From NCBI GenBank assembly GCA_036971715.1, contig JAVHJL010000007.1, positions 1,674,001-1,738,000 of the forward strand: a DNA stretch of 64,000 bases. The letters are read 5' to 3'. The DNA comes from Arthrobotrys musiformis. Lineage: Eukaryota > Ascomycota > Orbiliomycetes > Orbiliales > Orbiliaceae. This document shows positions 20,923 to 32,856 of this stretch, one piece after another. How positions within the stretch are numbered: the stretch's first letter is position 1; each line of letters begins with the position of its first letter. The translations under genes and the position numbers were made by a program. A model generated the notes under the pieces. The model ran no database searches and was not told the origin of the DNA. It saw only the letters and a program-made list of their open reading frames with translations.

Positions 20923-22432
20923 TGTTCTGGCAATGGTTTTGAAGATGATGGGTGAGTACGAGAAAGATTGGAGTATATCTTGATCAAGAATTCAGGAATT
21001 CACTCCAGGTGTACAAACAGCGGGGAGCCTTGTTTATTTAAATTCCAGCTGGGCTCTTATATTCCAGCTGAAATTTGGTTCCGTTTGGTTCATGCAATAG
21101 AAACACAAAACAGGGCCAAGAAAATGTCCAATCCGGCCTGCACATAGGTCCAAGTTCATCACCCTGGCATCTTTCCCACCCCCTCCCTTTCCCCAATCCC
21201 TCGATTTCGGCACACACCTCAGAGAACACAAGCACTCTCGTCTACTCTCTGCGACAAAATCACTCTGTCTGAGTCCTGCAAATGATTAGACTTTGTTTTT
21301 TTTGGAGGGGAGGGAATCCTCAGGCCGACTCTCGGAAAGATATTGCCCTTATCCCTCATTCCATCGATCTTTTACTAACTAGTATATGGGGTGTATGATA
21401 ATACAGATACACACTCTACATCCGTTACCTTCACCTCTTGTAACTGCCGGGGCACTCATCTAAGAAGGTGTTTATGGCGAGATACGAGCGGGTTGTAAGG
21501 ATACAGGGTAACCGCAAGGCGCGCTTTAGTAGCAACCTGAAGGCCGATACTTTTGTGCCAGAGCACATGCGTCTCGACCAATGCCTGTGGTCGCTCTCTC
21601 CGCCCGTTCTGTCTCCATCCCTACGGAGATAATTCACCGAATAGAATACAACAATTAGCGGCTTCTGCTGCATAAACTTCCAACTGGTATATTAAAACAT
21701 CTTTCAACTATTCGAACATATTTGCATAAAGCACAGGAGCTCTAAGACGCTAAAATATCGACCGTAGATCCGGCCGACCGTAAAGTCCCCGTCCGATGTC
21801 GCTATACTACCTCAACATCTCGAGTCGAGGCGGACGCACCAACAACACGTGATCGACAATGGGCAACGGCCTAGCGTTTCAAGACTTGTTGGTGGCGTAG
21901 TTGTATAATAGTGGAACCAGTCTAGTTCTCCGGACCCAATAAGATAGAGCGCTCATATTTGCCCACATTTCGTTGTATTATATCGCTCACAGAATAAGTC
22001 TATCGACCCGAGACATTAACACTAGTGATTGGATTGGGGTAATCCTATAGTTCCGTATAGGGCTCGGCCCAGGACGCGGTGTGTGGGGCCCTCAGAATTA
22101 CGAATGATGTATGCACTTTATGGCTAACTGGTCTCTCGATGCCCCGGCCAGCGACTGGCTTTGAGGGTACGAGACATCTATGACCTGCAATGGTCGGGTT
22201 ACGCTCTTGTCCGTTGCGGCACTAGTCTTCCTCCGCACCCACCCGCATATATACGTGGCGGTGTATAGGCCTAGGTATATATGGGGCCCATAAGGGACTT
22301 TGGGAATCCATAGCATCCGGTACAGTCTGTAGCTAAAGCTATAACCAATTGGATTCGGCTTCTTAGCAGCACATACCACAATATTCCTACACAAGCGATT
22401 CATCCCTAGAACGCCAACTGCCATCTTCAAAT
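20923..22432. other. Intergenic, no gene seen
   Basis: Promoter side of two divergent genes. A TATATACG-type element near 22249 and TATATATGG near 22275 precede the 22433 gene. The rest shows no coding signal. Confidence 0.5.
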
Positions 22433-22803
22433 ATGCCAGTAAGGATCGTGAAGAAAGAATCAAACAGGGCTACTGTTAGAGGAACTATCGCGCATCCATC
22501 GATTTCACATCAAAGGCTTTCCGTACTCACCAAGGCTCTAGACAAGGCTGGGGTGAGCCTCCTCATAGTAAGGATATGCTACCCAGTTTTAATGTCTGTT
22601 ATTGCTCAACATCGGACTTTATTTAGAAAAAAGCCATCGCACTCGAACGCCCAGATGGATTCTGTCAATGGGCATATAATCAAGCTATAGCTAGCCCGCT
22701 TCGAGAAGAGAGGAAGGATGGATCAATTGTATACATTTGTTATCTCTCTGAAGAGAGCGGAGGGGTTGGATTCACGGCAGAGACGACGGTTACGCCAGTG
22801 TGA
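22433..22803 (+). CDS. Chromodomain-like family member D, 98 aa
   Basis: Exon 1 is 22433-22552 (40 codons) and exon 2 is 22627-22803. The 74-nt intron starts GTGAGC, ends TATTTAG and is phase 0, like members at 11238, 14664 and 29312. Exon 1 carries ATVRGTIAH at the place of the family's VxGxI motif. Exon 2 carries AYNQAIAS..GSIVYICYL..GGVGFTAETTVTP, which lines up residue by residue with CYNQVIE..NSIYWDWPSS..GILVFTLVERTP of the 14664 gene. This is the shortest intact copy, with essentially only the core and no basic tail. Function unknown. Confidence 0.68.
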
Positions 22804-23029
22804 GGTGTTGAAATTTCCCCAAATCTGCTATCAGACGTCGATAAGTCGCATCGACGGCTTGACGCTTCTTGAAGTAGGTATCTGCGGTTGGGGGTATTTT
22901 TATATTAGGTACTAGTACTGAAGTAATTGTACGGTAATAACTATCATAGGAAAAGTCCTAACAAAGTCCTACTAAATGCTCAAACTATGGACCGGTTTAT
23001 ATTCATGTAGCTAAAAGCTTCCGCGATAT

Positions 23030-23793
23030 TCATAGTAATTGGAATAAATCAGAACTATCGAAAGAGGGTAATTCATCGCGGAGAAGCCTCGCCCCAGCCG
23101 TATGGGCATATACCAGACCAGAAGTAGCGACTTCAAAGGGCCACGGCTGCGATTGGTCAAGGTATATGGGCACGTCCCGGTACCCGCTTTCCACCTTGCA
23201 CTCGTTGGGGCGAAGGCCTGTGGCTTTGTTCCGGCGGTTTCTAGTTACATTTGACAGACGAGTTAAAGAGTGATCTACGGTTAGAGTAAACAGGAGAACG
23301 TTAGCCAACTGGAGTCTAGGAGGTCAGGCGCTAGGTATTGGAGAGGGGCTGTCTTACCGACATTGTAATCGATGTCTTCGGATGGGGTGGGAGGTTTCCC
23401 CGTTATGATCGGTAAAACTGTGATATTCATTACTATAGCTACTCCAAAATAGGTTCAAGGGGGAAGGAATAGACGCATACGAGATCTTCTATCTCCAGGC
23501 CCACAGCATTCAAAATAGCCCGAATCCCTACTCGTATCTAGAGGATCGGTTCGTTTTCTCCTGAGCCATCCGGGGCGATGAGCCCGCTCTGGCGACTTCA
23601 GGACCAAATTCGAAGCCGAATCGTGGTCAATGGCTATATTTGTGTAATATGCTTTTGGGTACAAAGACAGATATGACTTGGGAGTATGTCTCCGTGAAAC
23701 GGCTATATTGGGAACATAATCCCCAGCTCTGCTGTTTCTCCTGCGTGGAAAAAGGTTGGCGAGGGCTTCGAACCAGTCAAATAGCATGTCCAT
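23030..23793 (-). CDS. Chromodomain-like family member E, about 210 aa
   Basis: Proposed exons 23793-23481, 23432-23358 and 23274-23030. A 48-nt intron (GTATGC..GCTATAG) removes an in-frame TGA at 23455-23457; the second intron is 83 nt (GTAAGA..CCGTAG, branch GCTAAC, phase 1). If the small intron is not real, the gene is interrupted by that stop or starts at the ATG at 23430. The C-terminal exon has IYLDQSQPWP..SGLVYAHTAG, equivalent to the family core. The N-terminal 100 residues are Arg-rich and differ from other copies. It is convergent with the 22433 member. Function unknown. Confidence 0.52.
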
Positions 23794-26247
23794 GGTTGTG
23801 TAGCTTGTAACAAATTGTGTTCAGGATATATAAACAGCAGAACCCCAGCAGCCGCAGAAGATATCCCCAGATTAACACGGAGAAAGGGTTAAAATGGTCT
23901 CGCCCCGAGGCCAAAGATGAACCGAATTCAAGTTCGTATAGATCAAATAGGAGTTAGACGGGTAATCTCGAGAGATTTAATGGTGTAACCATATCCGTGT
24001 ATACTCGGGATTCAGGATGAGTATCGAGACATATGCACATATGAGACTAAGGATATGTGAGAGTGTGGGATTTTGGCCCTGGGGCTTGTACATGAGTACG
24101 GAATGCGCAGCCAGGCAAAGCACGATTAAACCAAGATCGAGACTTTTACCCCCATTTATACCTCGTTAGGGAATTTCGTTCTCGCAATGTGTGATCATAC
24201 GAATTTTCAACTGCGTGTGACTGGAAAGCTCCCTAAAGGCGGGCCGCTGAGCACTTGATAGCAGGCTAAAGAGGATACGATACTTTGCTCATACAAAAGT
24301 CCTCAAGTGTGGATAAGTACCCGATAGGCCTGCTACCTCAAAAGGGACTGCGGCCTACTAACTAATTTGCTAGGGCCAGGTTTTGGTCTTTCATTGATGG
24401 TACTTCTGCCTCTCAGATATCCGGAAGACTGAACCCATTAATGTGAGGCGAGCCGTCCGGCGCCCGACGAAATTGCAGAGGACATGGATAGAAGAATTCT
24501 GAGCAGGCGAATATTTCGAAGAGTGATTGGCCCCACCAAGGCGAAAGCGGGATGCATGGTATGCGCGGCCCAAGGGGACCGGAGAGTGGATGGATAGTAC
24601 CTTCAGAGTCAGGAAAGAGTTAAAAGATGGCTCGCATACCAGGAATAGAGAGTTGAATCGAACGCGGGAGGCCAGGTTCCGAGTTTCCTCATTGCTGGAG
24701 TGTTTCTCGTAGATGTGGTTCACAGCGTGCACGGTCGCAAAGGTTGGCCCACATGAATGTCGAATGTTGGATACATATTCGGTGCTTTTGCGATCTCGGT
24801 ACGAAACCAGACATTCGAATCAGTGGCGTTATCAAAGAGGGAGTGGGACGAGCGGGAGATTTCGCGAGTTCCAGATCGTGACCGCGCATATCTTGACATA
24901 GCGCCGTCTTCAATGCAATTTTGTGCCTCGTTACTTCGTACCAAGCTTGCGAAATGATTGATGATGGTGTGGAGGGCTGACAAGGACAAGGGTCAAACCC
25001 TTGCACCTAGAAACGAGCTATTCCATTGTGGTGAATCCAACATTTAGTCGGGGTTCGAACCGCTCACGATTTCCGCCGAACATTAATTACAAGTCGACTT
25101 TTGCAGTATCGGGCTCAAGGATACTCGGCATTATAACCCAAAAAACCACAGCGACTAAAGAGGTTATAGTAAGAGTGTCTTGGTATACTCTAGTAGAACC
25201 CGGATTTGAGGGTGTAGCGTTATGATCTTAGTTGTTGTCTTTGGTTAAATTTAGGCTCGAATTCCGGTTTTGGTTGGTAATGGCATATATTATCTCAGAC
25301 GTTTTTGCCATTTAATTTACCCCGCCAGCCTCGGCCCCGCCAGGAAAACTAAATTCTCGTGATCACATATCGGCCATCGACGGCCGTCAACTGCAGAGGC
25401 GCATACCAACAGTTGGATTATACGAGAAAATTTCGAAAACACCCACCCATTCATCGCCGCTCGGTTTTAGTCTCGTTCCCAGGCTCGGTTTGACAATTGG
25501 TCGAAAGCCTGTCAGCGCCCCACTAGGTTTTTTCAGGCGGCAGCAATTGCAACACACCACAAGGTTGTACACCACCGCACGCAGCACCGCACGCACCTCA
25601 GTGCACAAGAATGCAATGCATATACAAAAAACACTGGGCTCGAGGCCGATATGGGGAAGACGACGCTAGCGCACAACTTATAGAATCAAACAAAATCTCG
25701 GGGAGGCATATGGCAAACCAGCGCATTCACGAAGGAACTGATCGTCCATCACACAATGTTGGTGGCCCCTACTAGCATGGCACTATGTATAACAGCCATG
25801 TGATACCCCGATAAGTCTGCCGGCTTCCAAGAAAGTATGTTGACCGATGCTGCGGGTCCCTTTGTTATATGTTGGGCGATTAATCTCTCCTACGTGAGAA
25901 GTTGCAAACATGAAGGTGATGCGCCATCCACTTGTTTGAATTTGTCAAGGAAACTTGTGCTATTATCTGATAAACTAAATGCCGCTGCCGTTGGTGTGCT
26001 GCTTGAATATCTGCCCATGGCGCTTTTGACAGTCGCGCGCTCTTCGATCACTTAAGATCTCGTTGGGAAATGACATGCATATATGCGGCCCAATATGCAG
26101 AGGTCATGCTTAGGACTCGAATACGGGGACCTCTCTCGCAATTCAAACCCTCCGTGGTCGATAATTCAAATCAATCAAAAGATCCAATTCACTGGATTAA
26201 CCTATCTCGTACCCAGACGTGGTAGACCAATATCAAATAGCGAATCG
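23794..26247. other. Long intergenic region, no supported gene
   Basis: Short overlapping frames on both strands without starts or families. A segment at 25001-25225 (ILGIITQK..VIVRVSW, then stop) is loosely chromodomain-like but has no ATG. A copy of the dispersed 15-nt motif is at 25470-25484. GATATATAAACAGC occurs at 23825-23838. Confidence 0.45.
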
Positions 26248-27501
26248 ATGGCAAACCACACACCCAACTCTGTACGCGTAGACATTGAGTCTCTCGTTAA
26301 AGCGGATGAGGGCATCGAAAAGTGGGCGGTGAAAGACCGTGTATGTTTCCCAGTGGCCTATGCGACATACCACTGCCTCTGGCTAGCGCTTCTTTTGAAG
26401 CGAGATCTTGCTCTCAAGGACCTTGTTGCAATTGCGCATGAAGTTGCCATGTATCAGTCTCGTGGCCAGGACTTGGCGCAACATCAACAGCCGGGCAGAA
26501 TACTTGCCCGAATATTCGACTTAAACTGGGCCAAAGTGCTATGCGACTTGTATGGTGTATGTCGAGAGGATCCCCAGCGTTTGAGGCTCTTTGGCTCTAC
26601 ATACTGCAGTGATGCCATTCCAGGTAATGGCTATCAGGACCTTACGAAAAAGTTTTTTGAAAATATTCTCGATGCCAAGGGGTTCAGATGCAACTATCAT
26701 CCTGACTTCGATTCGAAAGCCTCCGCGATGCACACGTCAGATCCAGTGGCGCAAACCACTACCGGATTCTTCAAGAAATTTGCGATTCAAAGGATGTACG
26801 AAAGTACGCCAGGGTTCTGCCTGAAAGACGTTCTCTACGTAACGTCTACAGACCTACGTCCCTGGGCTGAGGATGTTCTCTCGTTCGAAAACGTGGTTCA
26901 AATCGCGCTCTCCCACCCGGTTATAAAGAAAAGAGCTTCCACGTGGTTAGAAATGATGGGAAGAGCGCTCAACCCGGGTAGCCAATCGATCCCGTGGTGT
27001 TTGGGTCGGATCGCCCAGCATGTTTCAAACCCGAGCCTAGTAGAGCCATTTTCGTCTCTGCTACAAATTTTGGTTTTTGAGGAAGGAGCTTCTATATCTA
27101 AGGCACAGGAAGTCATTCGGAAGTTTGCAAAGTCTTATGCACCAAGCCTGTCACACTATACGCTCCAGTTGCAGGATTATTCCGCAATCCGTATTGTCGA
27201 ACAACTTCTTGAGAAGCTATTAACTGAACATATACAAATGGCAAAGCGGTCTCAAGCCCGCGACACAGATATCCAGAGCCCAAACTCACAATCTAAGAGA
27301 GATATGGTCAGCTCAAATCCGGAGACACAAGCGCAACCGTCCTTAGTTTGCGACGATAGAAAGAGAAAGCATGAACAAGCCCTGCCCCGGACTGGTAAAA
27401 AGGCGAGGAGGTTGGTTATACACAATCAAACAGTAGGGGTTTATCAAAGAGCTGAATACGGCGAGAGCCCCGAAGCTCTGGATTGTTATTCCCCTCAATA
27501 G
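26248..27501 (+). CDS. Hypothetical protein with C-terminal nuclear signal, 417 aa
   Basis: A single exon. I take the ATG at 26248 (MANHTPNSVRVD); the frame also has an ATG at 26083, but the added 55 residues look untranslated and include a copy of a dispersed repeat motif. Residues 1-310 are a mixed helical, soluble domain with many Trp, Cys and His (YATYHCLWLALLLKRD, FRCNYHPDFD) and no motif I recognise. Residues about 330-400 are polar and end in a bipartite basic signal (RKRKHEQ..GKKARR), so the protein is probably nuclear. It stands alone, convergent with the 27668 gene. Long, uninterrupted and with balanced composition, it is surely a real gene; its job is unknown. Confidence 0.88.
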   Translation: MANHTPNSVRVDIESLVKADEGIEKWAVKDRVCFPVAYATYHCLWLALLLKRDLALKDLVAIAHEVAMYQSRGQDLAQHQQPGRILARIFDLNWAKVLCDLYGVCREDPQRLRLFGSTYCSDAIPGNGYQDLTKKFFENILDAKGFRCNYHPDFDSKASAMHTSDPVAQTTTGFFKKFAIQRMYESTPGFCLKDVLYVTSTDLRPWAEDVLSFENVVQIALSHPVIKKRASTWLEMMGRALNPGSQSIPWCLGRIAQHVSNPSLVEPFSSLLQILVFEEGASISKAQEVIRKFAKSYAPSLSHYTLQLQDYSAIRIVEQLLEKLLTEHIQMAKRSQARDTDIQSPNSQSKRDMVSSNPETQAQPSLVCDDRKRKHEQALPRTGKKARRLVIHNQTVGVYQRAEYGESPEALDCYSPQ

Positions 27502-27667
27502 TTCATATCTAGATACATATCTCGCTTTGCAGGGTAGTTTTTAATCCTGCGAGATGTAACTGATGTGTCGCTAATAACTTTGACGGTGCGTAGTAAGAGG
27601 ATTGTCCGTCTTCTCCGACCTAGGAGTAACTCCTTGATTCAGACTACTCGCTTTGTCGCTTCGATCT

Positions 27668-28111
27668 TTATGTTAGGGGAAGATTTGTTATCAGCCTTGG
27701 GAGCATTTTTAAGAGCGCATCGCGGTTTCTTGGTCTCTGCAACTGTCCTTTTTGGGAGCGTATAACATCTTGTGTAATATCTTGTAGCTGTAGATTCGTA
27801 TGCTCCAAAGTTGTTTTCTCAATATTCACAGCCGAGGAACGGCCCAGTCCCGCCGTAACATGCTCGCGGCCGTAAATTCGAGTACTAGATTGGGTTTTCT
27901 GGTAGCTGGAGCCCCGAGATCTCTCCAAGTGCGCATCGTGGTTCCCCATAGAGTTCGGAGCCGGGTTTCCCAGTTCTATTGGGCTTCCTATTCTACCCCC
28001 GGAATCTATCCGCTGACAATCTCCCTGACGACCGTCAAGCTCATCATTCTGTCTGTTGGACCCCGTGAGCCTCTGAATAGACCGCATTTCTAGGACGCCC
28101 CTATAACTCAT
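27668..28111 (-). CDS. Hypothetical polar/helical protein, 147 aa
   Basis: ATG-initiated. The N-terminal two thirds are very polar and Arg/Asn/Gly-rich. Residues about 95-135 are helical and could form a short coiled coil (VNIEKTTLEHTNLQLQDITQ). No family. The 3' end converges on the 26248 gene with 166 nt between stops. Confidence 0.55.
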   Translation of the reverse strand: MSYRGVLEMRSIQRLTGSNRQNDELDGRQGDCQRIDSGGRIGSPIELGNPAPNSMGNHDAHLERSRGSSYQKTQSSTRIYGREHVTAGLGRSSAVNIEKTTLEHTNLQLQDITQDVIRSQKGQLQRPRNRDALLKMLPRLITNLPLT

Positions 28112-29311
28112 GGCGATAGATTGCGAAACGTCGTTAGCATAGCGCTATGAGGAAGGCTAGTGCTCCGAGGTTAGGTTCTAGGTGCAAACTCGGAACTGAA
28201 ATCATACCTGCCAATTGTCGAGTTTGAAGTTTTGGCCTGACTTGGGCTATTTTCTGGAGTTCTCGCTCCCATAATTCGACTCCACGGCCACAAATTCAAA
28301 GAAAGATTCATCTGAACGCACAGCCTCGATTATCTCGAAGGTATTTCTTTGATGCAAAGCCATCACGAATCTAGGGCCGAGAATACTGCTTATCCCCATT
28401 ATACAAGCCATCTAGCCCTAGAAGGAGGGCACACATGTGTGGGAGGGATTGTTATTCGAATATTCAAAAATTCACAACTGTTCATGTTACGAATGACAAG
28501 ATACAGTTTTAGGGCGCAGTTCGGGACCCCTTCACACACCTTTGAATGTACCGGCACAAAAATAAGCCCTTGAACTCATTTCTGTGATACACCGGTTATA
28601 TCAGAGTACACTTCTGTAGTTTTGGCTACCGCTTTGTTACTACGGCGTGTTGTATAATGGGGAGTATTTGTTGCATTTTGGTGCCGGGTTGCCTGGTTAC
28701 ATAATCCGAGCCCCATATCGCCGGAGCTTGCATAGAACGTTACAATCAATCCCAATTATGATCCATTGTTGGCCAAAAACTGTACTATGAGAATATTGGT
28801 TCTTAGCTTGAGTTAGACCAGACGGCAATGCAATTTGTCGGTACAAAACTGAACCCCGCTGGCTCCTAACGTAACCGACTTCAAGTTCAAAGCGAAAATG
28901 CAACAAATTTAACTGCATAAATCGTATCGAAATACGCAGCTCCGATCTGAAGACTGCACAGCCGCCCATTTGAAACAACTAGGGGAGTCCAAAAGTGTGC
29001 GGGCGTTCCAACGATTCCAACAGACCACAACATTTTGGCCCAGTATAGCCATCATGACCGTTCGAACGCTACGTCCAAATCGGCTCTCAATATTTGGGGT
29101 GAATTTTCTACGAAGTTACTCCTAACCAAATCTAGTCATTGAAAGCTTCGAATATATATTGTGCCTGACTTTCCCAGCATCTCCAAAAATTCGTAATGTC
29201 GAGTATATCGCACCGATCGTGCTCCTAAAGCATCTATTCATCGACAATCGGGATATACCTATGCACATACATATTCGAATTTGGGAGTACTGTCGGGAGT
29301 ATTTCAAAAAG
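28112..29311. other. Intergenic, no gene seen
   Basis: A/T-rich, with short frames lacking ATG (28697-28978 minus). No supported gene. Confidence 0.5.
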
Positions 29312-30028
29312 ATGTCCAATACATTTCGCATCAGTAGGTGGCCACCCAAGAAACGAGAAGGCGAACCTGAACCTGTTCAAATGGACCCCGTCAAGCCAAA
29401 TTTGAAACGATCATACCACCAAATACAAGATGACGGGACCGATCAGCAGCTCACTCTTAGCCCTTCAAAAAGGCAAAATGAAGGGAAGGGTGTAACGGGA
29501 TCTGATACCCCAGCAACTCCAAAGCCTGAGAGATTTGCGGTCTACGGGGTGGTCAACAACACCGGTGATCCGTTATTGGAATTCCGTGTTCAAACTACGG
29601 CTTATGGAACTAAGGCATGCGCCTTTTTAAGGGTATTTCACCCCAGTGCAAATAAACATACGGAAGTTGATCTTTACTAATTGAAGAGCATGGTACTGCA
29701 GAATTTAGAGATGGCCGCTGGCGGGCGCCACCAATTGGCCACCTCTTGCATGGAGAATGCAATGGCTTACGGACAACAAACCATGATCCACACACTGGTC
29801 AATTCCTACACGTGGCCAATCGATACGGGAGAGTCAATTCTTTTCCTTCACACCAGAATTACGACGAGGGTAAAGAGCCCAAACACCTGCACTCTATGCG
29901 GCAGGTGCCCATGCCAAATCGAGTACGACGAAGATGAAGCTCTGGGCCCAGAAGAGGAGGATGAGACTCAACAAACGGTGGGGGCTGGGGAACAGCAGAA
30001 TGGTGGTGGTCTCAATTGGCAATCCTAG
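29312..30028 (+). CDS. Chromodomain-like family member C, 215 aa
   Basis: Exon 1 is 29312-29632 (107 codons) and exon 2 is 29702-30028. The 69-nt intron runs GTATTT..ACTGCAG with branch TACTAAT, phase 0 at the family position. Exon 1 begins with a basic, disordered part (KREGEPEP, LKRSYHQ) and ends RFAVYGVVNNTGDPLLEFRVQ, which matches NFAVEGITGHRLKDGKLEYRV of the chromodomain-like protein at 39962 closely enough to tie the two groups together. Exon 2 contains SYTWPIDTGESILFLHTRI, the family core, then TCTLCGRCPC (possible metal site) and an acidic tail (EYDEDEALGPEEEDE). Chromatin association is inference. Confidence 0.78.
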
Positions 30029-31267
30029 TATTTGAGTGGCCTCTGTTACTATTGCGGAATCTAAATGTCTACGTAATGCAATGTCGCCATGCGATTTCTC
30101 TGTTTCGTTCTTGAATATTCGCTACCGTGGTGCGTGCGTTGTTTTTGTTCTCGTTTATTGCACTGCTGAGATTGTCTTTAATTGGAATTTGGAAACGACT
30201 GGTACCCCCACAGTACTTCAGTACGCCGTATTGTTTATTTACAGACTGGAATATTTGTATGCAGCACGCATATGCATGGATCGCTAGTTTAATCTGAAGT
30301 TGAGTTTGGTAAAAACAATTACTTTTTCAAAACCTTTCATTTAGTTTTGCTTTTGATCCGTCCACGATGCCACAATTACACATTTCGGTTGTGTGTGCGG
30401 TTTCGGGTAATTAGAATTCGAATGGCCTATGACTGCAGGTCGGTTCTGCATACGTGTATCTGAATACGAACGCCACCCTGGACTAGCCAATCTAAGTTCG
30501 ACTTCGGCGGGTCCCATCGCTCGACTAGTCGTCCGACAGCATGCTGCGGGACACGTCACAGACCTCTCAGACCCCTGAACCTGACACAAGTATGCGTGAT
30601 CTGTATTAATCCCTTCCCGCCTTTGTAAAATTTCGGGGGGATCTCAAGAAATTCTCCTTCTACATGTGCTCTGGTGGACGCCCGAAGGTAGGAACGGAAA
30701 GGATAAAGGGGACCCCGGGATATCCGTGGCGGCAAAGTCTTAAGTGGGTCTGGAATTAGAGCGAGACGGGCTGCGACGCCGATTGGTTCGAGTCTTGCGC
30801 AGATGACGGAAAATAGAGCTAAGCTGCATCAACGAATAGGAACAAAGTAGAGAGACATTTCTGCGGTCTGGCTTTACGTATAGAATCTACCTAGGTTCTC
30901 ATGGGGCCTGAAACCCAGAAAAAAGACAAGAAAACAAAGTCTCAACCAAGATGAATCACAATACCCTAGCACGTCGTCTCGGAGAACTAATGTGGATGGC
31001 CTTTCAAGGCCCTGCACAAGTCACACCATCACTGGGGAGCAATTGATTATGATGATGGATGTATTCATTTATTTAGATAGCGAAAAACGGTACATAGGTT
31101 CAATTGAAGGCATCGAGCAGAAGTAATATGCGTATGCGGTTGTGGAAGCGGCGGGGCTGTCAGTACCTGGTACCAGGAGGCTGCGGTATTGTCCACTACT
31201 CAGAAATTTTCTTCTGTAAGTCAACTTGGAACCGCGTGGGGGAATATCGGCCAAGGAATGACAGCTA
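30029..31267. other. Intergenic, no supported gene
   Basis: 3' flanks of two converging genes. A minus-strand frame at 30341-30589 has Cys/Arg-rich composition without family support. Nothing else. Confidence 0.5.
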
Positions 31268-32398
31268 TTAGCTGTTTTGAAAAGTCTTTCCATCTTGTTT
31301 GATTATTTTGTTAAAGGTGGTAGTGTTTTTGAGAGCGAAAAGTGAACTTTTGAACGTGGGGCCCGAGCATGCCGCACCAGGGATAAGGTCCGCGGGGGCA
31401 TAAAAATATTCCAGATGTTCAAACCTGTCGAGCATCTTTTGCAGATTATTTTCGCTTCTTGGAGATTTTCCGTTTTGCCATTCTGGGAGTAAATTTTCCC
31501 TGCTAGACTGCGTTTCACAGTGTAGGAATGTAATGCTTTCGCAGGAGATAGGCAGGCCTTTCAAGATTTGAATGAGGTCCTCAAACCTTGGCTGTGCATC
31601 TAGATCTTCTGCAAAGCGCAGAGAGAAAGCCACCAAAGCCGTCATCCGAGAAAGCAGCGGCCTCAGGAAGCTCCAACCAATTGAATAGTCATAATCTCGA
31701 ATTTCAAAGCGGGTGACGCCGTCCCAACGTTCCTTCCCCTCCCCCATTGTTGCAAATCCAACCCCGTCCGATCCACTCATCGAGATATTTTTGACTGGCG
31801 GTATTTTTCCGTAACTCATATCATGATCATCGCCATAGCGTGACTTTGTTACTTGGTAGTGGGTGAGAGCTGGAAACTCCGAAGCTTTGTTGTTGATTGT
31901 AATGTGAACGTTCGTAGTGGTTGAAATCCGCACCAATTGCGTTGACAAAACTCCCAGTGCAGATATGTAATCGTTGAACTGTGCCGTTTCGATAACCGAG
32001 CTTTCTTTCGAGTCCGGGCCCTGGGAATCCGTGCTTTCCCACTCGCATTCATCGATGATAATTGTATCAACTCGATTACATAGGCCGCCTCGCCGTCGGA
32101 CTGCAGAGATAAAGGATGCGCAATTGATGTCTTTGCAACCACGGTCCTGCATCCCATTTCCCGGCCCCATCGAGCGGATCATGCAAGTAGATAACAATAA
32201 CATTCTCTTTGGTAGCCGAAAACTGGAATACCAAATTTCGCGCCACCATCTGCATACGAATGCCACGGGATCTTTCTTGCGGGATCTGATCAACTCCATG
32301 ACCTTCCATGGATTAGCGCGCAGCAGTGCATGTTCGTAGGAACGGAATATCTTTAACCATATTTCAACAGGAAGTTCCGGCAACGTCTTAGAGCTCAT
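31268..32398 (-). CDS. F-box protein, 376 aa
   Basis: A single exon starting at the ATG at 32396-32398. Residues 6-20 (LPELPVEIWLKIFRS) are an F-box start: conserved Leu-Pro, Glu-Ile and a following helix, with VAFVCRWWREIW near 47-58 as the second half. The rest alternates hydrophobic strands and helices in the irregular way usual for fungal F-box proteins with divergent C-terminal repeats (FSLRFAEDLD, LPISCESITFLHCE). F-box proteins bind Skp1 and present substrates to SCF ubiquitin ligases; the substrate is unknown. A TATA stretch lies about 130 nt upstream. Confidence 0.85.
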   Translation of the reverse strand: MSSKTLPELPVEIWLKIFRSYEHALLRANPWKVMELIRSRKKDPVAFVCRWWREIWYSSFRLPKRMLLLSTCMIRSMGPGNGMQDRGCKDINCASFISAVRRRGGLCNRVDTIIIDECEWESTDSQGPDSKESSVIETAQFNDYISALGVLSTQLVRISTTTNVHITINNKASEFPALTHYQVTKSRYGDDHDMSYGKIPPVKNISMSGSDGVGFATMGEGKERWDGVTRFEIRDYDYSIGWSFLRPLLSRMTALVAFSLRFAEDLDAQPRFEDLIQILKGLPISCESITFLHCETQSSRENLLPEWQNGKSPRSENNLQKMLDRFEHLEYFYAPADLIPGAACSGPTFKSSLFALKNTTTFNKIIKQDGKTFQNS

Positions 32399-32523
32399 GG
32401 CTGGACGATAGGGATGAGAATATCAGATGCAAAAGTCGGTGATAGGAAGGTTGCTATCCAATTGAAAGAGGTGAGGAAGCTTAAGGTAATTATCACTATT
32501 TGAGAAGGAGCCGGTGGAAGCGC

Positions 32524-32535
32524 TATATATATATA
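32524..32535 (-). promoter_or_regulatory. Putative TATA element of the F-box gene
   Basis: TATATATATATA, 126 nt upstream of the ATG at 32398. Called by sequence and position only. Confidence 0.4.
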
Positions 32536-32856
32536 GGGGATACCATGAGCAAGCTCTATAGAGGGCCCGACAGAATTTATTCTATCCGGGATACCCGTAT
32601 CATTGGGTGGCACCCCCTCGCGCATTAGTGAGTAATTTGGGGGTCCATTCTCTCGATCCTATCGCTTTTTTATCTCAATGGAGACAAGCAGACAGTTAGA
32701 GTATGGAGATATTTCATGGGCTTTCCATGGAAAGAGCTCTGCACACGAGGTTAGCACGCAAAAGGTCCTAGCTGGAGGTATGCATACGTGCTTGGCTCAG
32801 GCAAGCCTGAAATTCGAAGTCGTACCTGCAATGGCCCCTGCGGAAATCCTTTCATC

